NCBI GenBank assembly: GCA_937868245.1
Contig: CALMMI010000667.1
Span: 1 to 12,735, forward strand
Direction: 5' to 3'
Length of the DNA: 12,735 bases
Origin: an uncultured Ignavibacteria bacterium
GTDB lineage: Bacteria; Bacteroidota; Ignavibacteria; Kapaibacteriales; UBA961
Shown here: one piece after another, positions 1 to 7,574 of the stretch
How positions within the stretch are numbered: position 1 is the first letter of the stretch
How the letters are laid out: each line of letters starts with the position of its first letter
The notes under the pieces: model-generated
What the model saw: the letters and a program-made list of their open reading frames with translations, nothing else
Told to the model about the DNA's origin: nothing
The model's database searches: none
Position numbers and translations under genes: made by a program

Positions 1-1
1 T

Positions 2-244
2 GTAGGCATTGCCTTGAAAAAGGAAGTATATTCAGAATTCAATCTGGATAGTTTACATAGGCTTGCTCCAATTCAAAACGGCGGAACCTCTGCTCATAAT
101 ATAGCCAATGTTTGCCGTTCTTTATTATATACAACGGTCATTCCTCAAAGGAGAACACCTGTCACCTTATTCGATTCGTTTCTTCAGTCACCTAAAGTCG
201 CACCGGTCCTTCGCCTTTTAGGAAAGGAGATTGCTGTACAATGA
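2..244 (+). CDS. 3' end of an unidentified gene, truncated by the window edge
   Basis: The reading frame is open from the first complete codon to a TGA at 242-244, so about 80 C-terminal residues are visible and the gene starts upstream of the window. A TTG at 14 could serve as a start, but the frame is open to the edge and a 76-residue protein is less likely than a truncated one. The visible part is soluble-looking, with no membrane segment, and ends in L-L-G-K-E-I-A-V-Q. I recognise no family motif. Its stop overlaps the ATG of the cytidylyltransferase gene by 4 nt (ATGA), so it belongs to the same operon and is probably another sugar-modifying enzyme; that role is inferred from context only. 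Confidence 0.6.
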   Translation, partial: VGIALKKEVYSEFNLDSLHRLAPIQNGGTSAHNIANVCRSLLYTTVIPQRRTPVTLFDSFLQSPKVAPVLRLLGKEIAVQ

Positions 245-1068
245 AAATTCTTGTCATAGTTCAAGCACGCTGCTCTTCTACGCGCCTTCCTGAAAAAGTA
301 CTACTCCGGGCTGCGGGTGAAACATTACTTGTTCACCAGTTAAACCGTATTGCAGCAGCTACAATCCCGTGGAAAACAATAGTAGCAACAACAACTGATG
401 GTATTGACGATGCTATTGTTAGCCTTTGTAATAAAAACTCTATTCCGGTCTATCGCGGACACCCTACCGATTTATTAGACCGTCACTATCAGGCTGCCCT
501 TGCTTTCGGAGCTGATGTTGTTGTTAAAATCCCTTCGGACTGTCCTCTGATTGATCCATTAATCATTGATCGTGTATTGCAATTCTTCCTATCGAATCCA
601 ACTGCTTATGATTACGTTTCAAATCTACATCCGGCTACATATCCGGATGGGAACGATGTAGAGGTGATGCATCTTGATGTGTTGCACAACGCGTGGCTTC
701 ATGCACAGAAGTCTTTTGAACGGGAACATACCACACCTTTTATTTGGGATAACCCTTCAAATTTTCATATCGGTAATGTAGAATGTCCAGATAAAAAAGA
801 CTATTCAATGACTCATCGCTGGACACTTGATTACCCCGAAGATTATGAATTCATCAGAACCATATACGGACATTTGTTCCATAAGAACCCGTTGTTTTCG
901 ATGAACGATATTCTACAATTACTTACCGAACATCCTGAAATAAGTGATATTAATTCACTGTTTATCGGTACAAACTGGTATCACAACCATTTTGGTGAAT
1001 TGAAAACAATCACTGCAAACAATACAAAAAATATAAATAATATTCCCTCTTTATCAAGCACTTTATGA
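241..1068 (+). CDS. SpsF-like cytidylyltransferase (CMP-Kdo/CMP-NeuAc synthetase superfamily)
   Basis: A 275-residue protein of the cytidylyltransferase family that includes SpsF of Bacillus spore-coat polysaccharide synthesis, KdsB and NeuA. Such enzymes transfer CMP from CTP to the anomeric hydroxyl of a 2-keto-3-deoxy sugar acid. Residues 5-19 carry the N-terminal nucleotide-binding signature (V-I-V-Q-A-R-C-S-S-T-R-L-P-E-K). P98-S-D-C-P-L-I-D-P provides the conserved acidic centre (D100), and R193-W-T-L-D-Y-P-E-D is the typical late motif. The tail W-Y-H-N-H...E-L-K-T-I matches the SpsF subgroup rather than true KdsB or NeuA. The start is supported by AGGAG at 225-229 and by the ATGA overlap with the gene before. 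Downstream it overlaps the transketolase gene, again by ATGA. A partner NeuB synthase lies in the same operon, as spsE and spsF do in Bacillus. The exact sugar acid is unknown. Confidence 0.85.
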   Translation: MKILVIVQARCSSTRLPEKVLLRAAGETLLVHQLNRIAAATIPWKTIVATTTDGIDDAIVSLCNKNSIPVYRGHPTDLLDRHYQAALAFGADVVVKIPSDCPLIDPLIIDRVLQFFLSNPTAYDYVSNLHPATYPDGNDVEVMHLDVLHNAWLHAQKSFEREHTTPFIWDNPSNFHIGNVECPDKKDYSMTHRWTLDYPEDYEFIRTIYGHLFHKNPLFSMNDILQLLTEHPEISDINSLFIGTNWYHNHFGELKTITANNTKNINNIPSLSSTL

Positions 1069-1916
1069 TAACATCTGAACAACAGCGGGAAATTGCTTTT
1101 CGTGTTCGCGAGCATTGTATCCGTATGGCTACACGGGGAGGTTGCTTTATCGGGGCTTCTCTTTCTTGTGCTGATATTCTCGTCTATTTATATACTAATT
1201 TCCTTGATGTATTCCCAGATACGCTTCAGGATGATGACCGTGATTATCTTTTTCTTTCAAAAGGTCATGATGTGCCTGCGCTCTACGGTACACTTGCAGA
1301 ACTTGGCTTTATTGACAAAAACCGTCTTCAAAACCACCTGAAAACCAATGATACCATTTATTGGCATCCAAACATGAATGTTGACGGCATTGAATTTTAC
1401 TCTGGCAGTTTAGGACACTTACTGTCAGTGGCTATCGGTGTAGCACTCGATTGTAAAATTCGCGGCACTCAAAACAAAATAGTAGTTATTCTTGGTGACG
1501 GAGAACTCAACGAAGGTAGTATTTGGGAGGGATTGCTTGTTGCCCAGGCATATAAACTGGATAATCTTATCGCAGTAATTGACCGTAATGAATTCCAGGC
1601 AAACATACGAACGGAAGAACTTATTCCTTTAGAACCGCTTACAGATAAATTCCGCGCTTTCGGGTGGACGGTTTCAACTGTTAACGGTCATGATTTCGAT
1701 AATCTTCACGATGTATTTTCCACACTTTCATTTGAATCAGGAAAGCCGAATGTAGTGATTGCACATACTGTTCGCGGCAAAGGGACTCCAAGTATAGAAG
1801 CAAGGGCAGACAGATGGTTTGCCAATTTTACAGAAGATGAAATTACACAACTACTTGCGGAACTCCACGGGGGACGTATGGCAGAATTAACTTCAGAAAC
1901 TTTAATTGTGCGATAA
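1065..1916 (+). CDS. Transketolase, N-terminal (thiamine-diphosphate-binding) subunit
   Basis: A 283-residue protein equal to the pyrophosphate-binding half of transketolase. The S65-K-G-H-D-V-P-A-L-Y motif supplies the conserved active-site histidine (H68). G144-D-G-E-L-N-E-G-S through I172-D-R-N175 is the classic thiamine-diphosphate/Mg2+ motif, GDG followed about 30 residues later by N. R-A-F-G-W and H-T-V-R-G-K-G are also typical. The enzyme moves two-carbon ketol units between ketoses and aldoses, in the cytoplasm, only together with the C-terminal subunit encoded next. Split transketolases occur in archaea and many bacterial accessory pathways. Placed between a CMP-sugar-acid synthetase and an aminotransferase, this pair probably serves a dedicated sugar pathway rather than the central pentose-phosphate pathway (inference). 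The start overlaps the preceding stop by ATGA; no strong ribosome binding site is seen, as expected for coupled translation. Confidence 0.9.
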   Translation: MITSEQQREIAFRVREHCIRMATRGGCFIGASLSCADILVYLYTNFLDVFPDTLQDDDRDYLFLSKGHDVPALYGTLAELGFIDKNRLQNHLKTNDTIYWHPNMNVDGIEFYSGSLGHLLSVAIGVALDCKIRGTQNKIVVILGDGELNEGSIWEGLLVAQAYKLDNLIAVIDRNEFQANIRTEELIPLEPLTDKFRAFGWTVSTVNGHDFDNLHDVFSTLSFESGKPNVVIAHTVRGKGTPSIEARADRWFANFTEDEITQLLAELHGGRMAELTSETLIVR

Positions 1917-1920
1917 AAGT

Positions 1921-2823
1921 ATGAACTACGAAACACTCTTGCAGAATCTTATCGAACTTGATGAAAAGTACATCGTACTTACCGCTGAAAACCGTGCAGC
2001 CATTCGCAATCTCCCGGCAAAAATCGGCAACCGTTTTATTGATGTCGGTATCGCTGAACAAACGATGATTGGCGCAGCTGCCGGACTTGCCTTACGGGGT
2101 CGTACTCCAATCGCTCATGCCCTTGCTGCATTTCTTACCCTTCGGGCTTTTGAATTTATCCGTACTGATGTGGGGATTTCGGGACTTCCGGTAAAATTAG
2201 TCGGTGGTGTGGCAGGGTTTCTATCGGAGGCAAACGGACCAACACACCAGGCAATCGAGGATATTTCGATTATGCGCGGGATACCGCCAATGGGTATATT
2301 CTGCCCGGCAGATGAAGAAGATATGCTTATCGGTTTGGAGAAAATTCTAGAAAGTCCGCAGCCATTTTACATTCGATATAATAACCTCCCTTCTGCGGTA
2401 ACACATTCAGGGCATTTTGCAATCGGAGAAGCAGAAATGGTTGTGGAAGGCAGTGATGTTTGCATCCTTGTGTACGGCACACTTCTCCGTGAAGCAGTTA
2501 AGGCGGCATCTGTGCTTGCATCAAAGGGAATTTCAACCAGGATTCTCAATTTACGGACTCTGAAACCTATTGATTCGGAAGCTATTCTCGGAAGTATCAA
2601 TTGGTGCCAACTTACTGTTACACTTGAAGATCATTTTCTGACCGGAGGTTTGTTCTCAATTGTAGCCGAGTTGCTTCTCCGTCGGAAAATCAAAGCAGAT
2701 ATATTTCCGATTGCTCTTGAGAACCGCTGGTTTAAACCTGCACTTCTAAACGATGTATTGGAATTTGAAGGATTCACCGGAGCAGCAATTGCTGAAAAAA
2801 TTGTTAACGAACTGTACAGATAA
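1921..2823 (+). CDS. Transketolase, C-terminal subunit
   Basis: A 300-residue protein corresponding to the pyrimidine-binding and C-terminal domains of transketolase. D41-V-G-I-A-E-Q contains the glutamate (E46) that activates the thiamine aminopyrimidine in this superfamily. G106-P-T-H-Q followed by E-D-I-S-I-M-R-G-I-P is the usual substrate-side motif with H109. The C-terminal domain (about 175-300) has the normal sequence V-C-I-L-V-Y-G...L-E-D-H. I chose ATG 1921, four nt after the stop of the N-terminal subunit. The frame extends to a TTG at 1906, which would add five residues and overlap the upstream gene, but homologues normally begin close to the chosen start. It must pair with the 1065-1916 product to form the active site at the interface. 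No residue known to be essential is obviously missing. Confidence 0.9.
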   Translation: MNYETLLQNLIELDEKYIVLTAENRAAIRNLPAKIGNRFIDVGIAEQTMIGAAAGLALRGRTPIAHALAAFLTLRAFEFIRTDVGISGLPVKLVGGVAGFLSEANGPTHQAIEDISIMRGIPPMGIFCPADEEDMLIGLEKILESPQPFYIRYNNLPSAVTHSGHFAIGEAEMVVEGSDVCILVYGTLLREAVKAASVLASKGISTRILNLRTLKPIDSEAILGSINWCQLTVTLEDHFLTGGLFSIVAELLLRRKIKADIFPIALENRWFKPALLNDVLEFEGFTGAAIAEKIVNELYR

Positions 2824-2847
2824 TTATAAGAGAGCTAATTAAAACCT

Positions 2848-4185
2848 ATGGAGAATAATTCTGCTATTGGAGAATATCCCGTAATTACAAAATCCGAACT
2901 TCTGCTTGAACGTGCTGAACAATTGATTCCGTGCGCCACACAAACCCTTGCAAAAGGAATGACTCAATATAGCAGAGGAGTTGCCCCATCTTTTATTTCC
3001 CGTGGCAAAGGCTCTCATGTTTGGGATGTGGATGGCAATGAATATATAGATTTTACAATGGGGGTAGGACCTATCTCACTTGGATATTGTTATGAAGCGG
3101 TTGATGCTGCAATAAGGAATCAACTTTTGGACGGTATTACATTCTCGCTTGTCCACCCTTTGGAAGTTGAAGTTGCAGAATTACTAAAAGAGATTATCCC
3201 AAATGCAGAATCCGTCAGATTCAGTAAGACAGGATGCGACGTTACAAGTGCAGCAGTAAGGCTTGCCAGGGCTTATACAGGTAAAAATACAATTCTCTGC
3301 TGCGGTTATCACGGATGGCACGACTGGTACATAGGCACTACCGACCGTAATATGGGTATTCCTCAATCTACACAAGAATTGACATTTACCTTTCAGTTTA
3401 ATGATATTCAATCAGTACTTGATGCAATTGATGATGATACCGCAGCTATCATCCTTGAACCAATGGTTTTTGAACAACCAAAGAACATCTTTTTGCATTT
3501 CCTAAGAGAAATCTGCGACGAGAAAGGGATACTGCTGATTTTTGATGAAATGTGGACGGGATTCAGATTATCTCTCGGGGGCGCACAGGAGTATTTCGGT
3601 GTAAAAGCCGACCTTGCATGTTTCTCAAAAGCAGTGGCAAATGGAATGCCTCTTTCGATTCTAACAGGAAGACGGGATGTAATGCAATTACTCGAACATG
3701 ATGTGTTTTTCTTTACGACCTTTGGAGGGGAAGCATTATCACTTGCAGCTGCGAAAGCTACTATTAATGAATTACGGGATAAAAATGTTCCTTCATATTT
3801 AGCTACGCAAGGTGAAAAAATAATGCAAGGCTATAATCAGATTGTATCTGAACTGGACATTGATTATACAAAATGCGTTGGTGCAGGCTGCCGTTCAATG
3901 GTAAGTTTCAATCCGGCAAACGGCATCAGCAGTTTGGAAATGAAAACGTATGTTCAGCAGGAGCTTTTGCGGTTCGGAATACTTTGGACTGGATTTCACA
4001 ATATGTGCTTCTCGCATTCTGATGAGGATATTCAGCAACTCCTTGCAGCGTACAAAGAAATTCTTTCTGAATTATGGGAAATAGTTAGCAGTGGAACTAT
4101 TTACAGGCATTTACGGGGTGAAACACTCAAGCCGGTATTTCGCAAAACAAGTAATTTCAATACTAAGCCCAAGCAACAAGTATGA
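2848..4185 (+). CDS. Class III PLP aminotransferase, glutamate-1-semialdehyde aminomutase-like
   Basis: A 445-residue fold-type I pyridoxal-phosphate enzyme resembling glutamate-1-semialdehyde 2,1-aminomutase (HemL). Near the N-terminus are Y-S-R-G-V-A-P and V-W-D-V-D-G-N-E-Y-I-D-F-T. G-Y-H-G-W-H-D-W is the aromatic cofactor-stacking segment, F232-D-E-M-W-T-G-F carries the aspartate (D233) that pairs with the pyridine nitrogen, and F259-S-K-A-V-A-N-G-M-P carries the Schiff-base lysine (K261). Many HemL-like proteins in surface-glycan loci are thought to aminate or isomerise keto-sugars rather than make tetrapyrrole precursors; no tetrapyrrole gene is nearby. The start ATG has a weak GAGAG at 2830-2834 about 13 nt upstream, after a 24-nt gap from the transketolase subunit. 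The 3' end overlaps the dehydrogenase gene by ATGA. Family assignment is firm; the substrate is unknown. Confidence 0.85.
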   Translation: MENNSAIGEYPVITKSELLLERAEQLIPCATQTLAKGMTQYSRGVAPSFISRGKGSHVWDVDGNEYIDFTMGVGPISLGYCYEAVDAAIRNQLLDGITFSLVHPLEVEVAELLKEIIPNAESVRFSKTGCDVTSAAVRLARAYTGKNTILCCGYHGWHDWYIGTTDRNMGIPQSTQELTFTFQFNDIQSVLDAIDDDTAAIILEPMVFEQPKNIFLHFLREICDEKGILLIFDEMWTGFRLSLGGAQEYFGVKADLACFSKAVANGMPLSILTGRRDVMQLLEHDVFFFTTFGGEALSLAAAKATINELRDKNVPSYLATQGEKIMQGYNQIVSELDIDYTKCVGAGCRSMVSFNPANGISSLEMKTYVQQELLRFGILWTGFHNMCFSHSDEDIQQLLAAYKEILSELWEIVSSGTIYRHLRGETLKPVFRKTSNFNTKPKQQV

Positions 4186-4991
4186 TGAACGAACTTTTCT
4201 CACTCACCGGTAAAACTGCGATTGTAACAGGTGCACTTGGTTTATTGGGCAAGCAGCATTGTATTGCACTTTCCGAAGCCGGTGCAAATGTTATCGTTGC
4301 AGATATTCATACTGAAAAAAGCAAAGAATTTGCTGACACTTTGCCACAGCATTCAATCGGGCTTTCACTGGACGTGACTTTGGAGGAATCTGTTAAGACA
4401 GTTCGGGATATTGTATTGGAATCGTTCGGGCAAATAGATATTTTAATAAATAATGCTGCCGTAAATGATATGGTGGAAAACCCGATTGCCGGCGCAGAGA
4501 GTTCAATGTTCGAGAATTACCCGCTAGAACTTTGGCGCAAAGTAATGGAAGTGAACGTTACGGGGACATTTCTCTGCTCCAAAATTTTCGGTAGCTCTAT
4601 GGCGCAACAAGGAGCAGGAAGCATTATTAATATCGCCTCAACATACGGTGTTGTAGCACCCGACCAATCAATTTACAAATTACCCGACGGGACACAGGCA
4701 TTTTTCAAATCAGGAGTGTATCCCGCTTCAAAAGGAGCAGTGATATCATTTACCCGTTTTCTTGCAGCATATTGGGGAAAAAAGGGTGTTAGAGTAAATG
4801 CACTTTCACCTGGCGGGGTAGAAAACAACCAGCCATTACATTTTATTGAAAATTATTCACGAAAAACCCCTCTCGGAAACATGTCGCAACCTACTGATTA
4901 CAAAGGTGCGATTATTTTTTTGGCAAGTGATGCTTCAAGATACATGACAGGAGCAAATCTTATTGTAGATGGCGGTTGGACAGCTTGGTAG
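4182..4991 (+). CDS. Short-chain dehydrogenase/reductase, PtmA-like
   Basis: A 269-residue classical SDR. The Rossmann dinucleotide motif T16-G-A-L-G-L-L-G23, the N90-N-A-A93 motif, the catalytic serine (S153 in N-I-A-S-T-Y-G) and Y180-P-A-S-K184 are all present, followed by V-R-V-N-A-L-S-P-G-G and a terminal V-D-G-G-W. The serine-to-tyrosine distance is 27 residues, about twice the usual, because of a segment around P-D-Q-S-I-Y-K-L-P-D-G. From memory, a comparable segment occurs in PtmA, a flagellin-glycan (legionaminic acid route) SDR of Campylobacter. The reaction is probably an NAD(P)-dependent oxidation, reduction or epimerisation of a sugar intermediate. Translation is coupled to the aminotransferase gene by ATGA; a second ATG follows immediately at 4185. 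The sugar substrate cannot be told from sequence. Confidence 0.85.
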   Translation: MMNELFSLTGKTAIVTGALGLLGKQHCIALSEAGANVIVADIHTEKSKEFADTLPQHSIGLSLDVTLEESVKTVRDIVLESFGQIDILINNAAVNDMVENPIAGAESSMFENYPLELWRKVMEVNVTGTFLCSKIFGSSMAQQGAGSIINIASTYGVVAPDQSIYKLPDGTQAFFKSGVYPASKGAVISFTRFLAAYWGKKGVRVNALSPGGVENNQPLHFIENYSRKTPLGNMSQPTDYKGAIIFLASDASRYMTGANLIVDGGWTAW

Positions 4992-5037
4992 TCATTCTTT
5001 TCTAAATAGATTTTTTTTACTTTTACGAGATTATGTT

Positions 5038-5907
5038 ATGTCAAAAACTGTGAAAATCGGTGATAGAGAAATTGGAAAAGGGTTACCTGTGTATGTGATC
5101 GCTGAAATTGGAATTAATCACAACGGCTCGGTTGAAATAGCGAAAAAAATGATTGACGCAGCATACATCGCCGGATGCCATGCCGTTAAATTTCAAAAAA
5201 GAACTCCCGAAATATGTGTTCCTAAAGATCAATGGCACATTGAGCGCGACACCCCATGGGGGAGAATGACCTACATAGATTACCGTTATAAAGTAGAGTT
5301 TGATTATAGTGAATATGATGAAATTGATCGCTATTGCAAGCAAAAAGGAATGCAATGGTTTGCTTCCTGTTGGGATGAACAGTCAGTTGAGTTTATTGAA
5401 CAATTTGATACTCCTTGTTACAAGGCAGCTTCCGCCTCCCTTACCGATCATGCCCTTCTTCTTGCAATGAAAAAGACAGGCAAACCCCTTATTGTATCGA
5501 CTGGAATGTCCACTATGGAAGAAATCGAAGCAACAATAGACAAAATTGGTACGGACAATCTGCTTATTGCCCATGCAACAAGTGCATATCCATGCAAAGT
5601 TGAAGAATTAAACTTACGGATGATAAATACGTTAGTTGAAAAGTTTGATACTCCTATCGGATATTCTGGACACGAAACCGGTTTGGTGACCACATGGGCA
5701 GCCGTTGCACTCGGTGCTTGTTTCGTTGAACGTCATATTACACTTGACCGTGCAATGTGGGGTACTGATCAGGCTGCTTCGGTTGAAGTTGGTGGTCTGA
5801 TGCGACTTGTGTCGAATATCCGTGACATTGAAAAAGCACTCGGTGACGGAGTGAAACGCCTGTACGACAGTGAGCTATCATCAAGAGCCAAATTACGGAG
5901 AATTTGA
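5038..5907 (+). CDS. NeuB/SpsE-family sugar-acid synthase, short form without SAF domain
   Basis: A 289-residue member of the NeuB family, which condenses phosphoenolpyruvate with an aldose (ManNAc for sialic acid synthase) to form a 2-keto-3-deoxy sugar acid. V-I-A-E-I-G-I-N-H-N-G-S, A-V-K-F-Q-K-R-T-P-E, V-S-T-G-M-S-T and Y209-S-G-H-E are present. H212 and H233 (in E-R-H-I-T-L-D) are 21 residues apart, matching the metal-binding pair of Neisseria NeuB. The chain ends at S-E-L-S-S-R-A-K-L-R-R-I, straight after the TIM barrel; the C-terminal SAF (antifreeze-like) domain found in standard NeuB is absent and no SAF frame follows. The frame is open upstream to 4969, but that part would overlap the dehydrogenase gene and looks unlike the family, so ATG 5038 is the start. 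It lies 46 nt after the dehydrogenase gene. Confidence 0.88.
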   Translation: MSKTVKIGDREIGKGLPVYVIAEIGINHNGSVEIAKKMIDAAYIAGCHAVKFQKRTPEICVPKDQWHIERDTPWGRMTYIDYRYKVEFDYSEYDEIDRYCKQKGMQWFASCWDEQSVEFIEQFDTPCYKAASASLTDHALLLAMKKTGKPLIVSTGMSTMEEIEATIDKIGTDNLLIAHATSAYPCKVEELNLRMINTLVEKFDTPIGYSGHETGLVTTWAAVALGACFVERHITLDRAMWGTDQAASVEVGGLMRLVSNIRDIEKALGDGVKRLYDSELSSRAKLRRI

Positions 5908-5912
5908 TAATC

Positions 5913-5917
5913 GAGGG
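5913..5917 (+). promoter_or_regulatory. Shine-Dalgarno sequence of the hydroxylase gene
   Basis: GAGGG ends five nt before ATG 5923, in the short gap after the synthase stop. It supports this start and shows that the host uses Shine-Dalgarno initiation for at least some genes. Confidence 0.55.
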
Positions 5918-5922
5918 TAATA

Positions 5923-6705
5923 ATGAATAGCAAACTGTTCACTGATATTCGTTTCATTTCTTTTCTTGCTATCGTTGTCGGGGCAATTGTCATTATCGTT
6001 TTGGAAAGAATCTTCCCGTACACAAAAGGTCAGCGTTTTTTTCGTGAAGGATTCTTCAATGATTTTATCCTGTATGCACTACTACAAAGCTATGCGTTGG
6101 GCTTGAGTATTTCTTTTCTCATTGAATACTTTGATTCGATTCTGGCTTTTCACCCTTCATTTTTAAGGTCAATACCTTTAAGCGGACAGGTATTGATCTT
6201 TTTGATTACCCATGATTTTTACATCTATTGGTTTCACAGATTCCAGCATTCATCAAAGTACTTTTGGCGTATTCATGAAGCGCATCATTCTACTCATGAT
6301 GTGGACTGGTTATCAGGCTCTCGTTCCCATACATTGGAAATCCTGATTAATCAAACTATTGAATTTGCTCCAATTATCCTTTTAGGAGGATCACCGGAAG
6401 TTGCCATTATAAAGGGTTCAATTGATGCTTTGTGGGGAATGTATATCCATTCCAATATTAATGTACATTCAGGGCTGCTCCAACGAGTTATAAACGGTCC
6501 GGAAATGCACCGCTGGCATCATGCAGGCGATATTGAAGCACACAACAAAAATTTCGCAACTAAATTTGCATTGTGGGATTGGTTCTTCGGAACGGCATAC
6601 TTGCCGGAAGAAACCAAACCTACTTCTTATGGATTAGACGACAACTATTTTCCTAAAAATTATTTGAAGCAACATTTCTATGCGTTTCGAAAGTTTGACA
6701 GTTGA
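5923..6705 (+). CDS. Fatty acid hydroxylase / sterol desaturase superfamily membrane enzyme
   Basis: A 260-residue integral membrane di-iron oxygenase. The histidine clusters of the superfamily are complete: H97-D-F-Y-I-Y-W-F-H105-R-F-Q-H109, H118-E-A-H121-H122-S, H176 and H182, and H196-R-W-H199-H200. Hydrophobic stretches at about 9-29, 42-65 and 86-104, plus a further apolar region near 145-165, fit the usual multi-pass topology with the iron site facing the cytoplasm. Members hydroxylate or desaturate acyl chains, sterols, carotenoids or ether lipids using O2. This start is backed by GAGGG five nt upstream. The gene follows the sugar-acid synthase after 15 nt and is followed at once by an LpxH-like phosphoesterase, so its substrate may be the lipid part of a glycolipid or lipid A (inference). 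The subfamily cannot be fixed by eye. Confidence 0.85.
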   Translation: MNSKLFTDIRFISFLAIVVGAIVIIVLERIFPYTKGQRFFREGFFNDFILYALLQSYALGLSISFLIEYFDSILAFHPSFLRSIPLSGQVLIFLITHDFYIYWFHRFQHSSKYFWRIHEAHHSTHDVDWLSGSRSHTLEILINQTIEFAPIILLGGSPEVAIIKGSIDALWGMYIHSNINVHSGLLQRVINGPEMHRWHHAGDIEAHNKNFATKFALWDWFFGTAYLPEETKPTSYGLDDNYFPKNYLKQHFYAFRKFDS

Positions 6706-6709
6706 AAAT

Positions 6710-7438
6710 ATGGAGCGGGATATTACCGAAAGAAATATATCCGAATCAATTGTAAAAACCGTTGATACGGTAATTATATCCGATATTCATCTCGGCTCGG
6801 AAGTAGCAAGGTCTAAAGCACTCCTTGAAACTCTCAAATCATATTCTTTCAGGAGGTTAATCCTGAACGGGGATGTATTTGATGATTTGAACTTTACACG
6901 TTTGGATACAAACGATAAGGACGTTTTATCATATATTCAAAAACTTTCAAATTCTAATGGTGAATGCGAAGTTGTTTGGATAATTGGCAACCACGATAGT
7001 GCGTCCGAGGTCTTATCGCACTTTCTTGGTGTAGATGTGTACGAAGAATTTATGTGGGAATTTCAGGGTAAGCGATATTTTGCCATTCATGGTCATCAAT
7101 TCGACCGCTTCGTCACAAAAAATGTAAAAATTACCTACATCGCAAATGCTTGTTATCTGATAATTCAAAAATTGGATACCAAAAAACAGCGAGTAAGCAG
7201 ATGGATAAAAAGGACAAGTAAAAAATTAATCGGTGTTTCCGATTCAACTGCTAAAAGTGCTATAAAGCTTGCAAAAAAGAAAGGTGTGGATTATGTATTT
7301 TGCGGACATACGCACCGCCCCTCTCAAAAACGGACATCAGGTATCACCTATGTAAACAGTGGGTGTTGGACCGACAGCCCCTCTTCATTTATAACGATTG
7401 ATCATGAGAGCGGAGTTCAGATTCAAGAATTTCACTAA
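6710..7438 (+). CDS. Metallophosphoesterase, LpxH-like (UDP-2,3-diacylglucosamine diphosphatase type)
   Basis: A 242-residue calcineurin-like phosphoesterase. Counting from ATG 6710, the metal-binding motifs are S24-D-I-H-L-G, N53-G-D-V-F, G93-N-H-D96, H127-G-H-Q and G199-H-T-H-R, the full set with spacing typical of LpxH and its relatives. Between G-H-Q and G-H-T-H lies a lysine/arginine-rich helical segment, about 135-180, comparable to the membrane-contacting cap of LpxH. LpxH hydrolyses UDP-2,3-diacylglucosamine to lipid X in lipid A synthesis; relatives cleave other pyrophosphates, so the exact substrate is open. An in-frame ATG at 6680 would add ten residues and overlap the hydroxylase gene by 26 nt. 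I preferred 6710, four nt after that gene's stop, but neither start has a strong ribosome binding site. It is the last gene of the operon. Confidence 0.8.
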   Translation: MERDITERNISESIVKTVDTVIISDIHLGSEVARSKALLETLKSYSFRRLILNGDVFDDLNFTRLDTNDKDVLSYIQKLSNSNGECEVVWIIGNHDSASEVLSHFLGVDVYEEFMWEFQGKRYFAIHGHQFDRFVTKNVKITYIANACYLIIQKLDTKKQRVSRWIKRTSKKLIGVSDSTAKSAIKLAKKKGVDYVFCGHTHRPSQKRTSGITYVNSGCWTDSPSSFITIDHESGVQIQEFH

Positions 7439-7548
7439 GTAGAAAATTACGTAAAGCCCATCAAATATTTCGTAACCTCATCAAGTATTTATCTCCTATG
7501 GGATTTCCTCCTACAGTCAACGTTGCATTATATATGGGACATTGATAT

Positions 7549-7573
7549 AAAAAAGCCCCTGTAAAGGGGCTTT
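7549..7573 (-). terminator. Intrinsic terminator, minus strand
   Basis: AAAGCCCCT (7552-7560) and AGGGGCTTT (7565-7573) form a perfect 9-bp stem with a GTAA loop. Six A residues at 7549-7554 give a run of U in RNA made from the minus strand, whereas no T-run follows on the + strand. The terminator is therefore oriented leftwards. It directly follows the tRNA-like fragment, a normal place for a tRNA terminator. The stem may also stop transcription of the + strand operon that ends at 7438, but less efficiently. Confidence 0.75.
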
Positions 7574-7574
7574 G

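Noticed and set aside
1906..1920. TTG 1906 as start of the transketolase C-terminal subunit
   Set aside because: It adds five residues (M-C-D-K-S) that overlap the upstream gene; ATG 1921 fits the family better.
1706..2061. Minus-strand open frames over the transketolase genes
   Set aside because: They lie opposite well-conserved coding sequence and have no recognisable motifs; the same holds for the other minus-strand frames in the window.
5011..5018. Run of eight T between dehydrogenase and synthase genes as a phase-variable switch
   Set aside because: The run lies between genes, after the dehydrogenase stop and before ATG 5038, so slippage would not change either protein; a promoter effect cannot be shown.
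4969..5037. N-terminal extension of the NeuB-like protein starting at 4969
   Set aside because: It overlaps the dehydrogenase gene, does not resemble the family, and MSKTVKIG at 5038 leads directly into the conserved start of the barrel.
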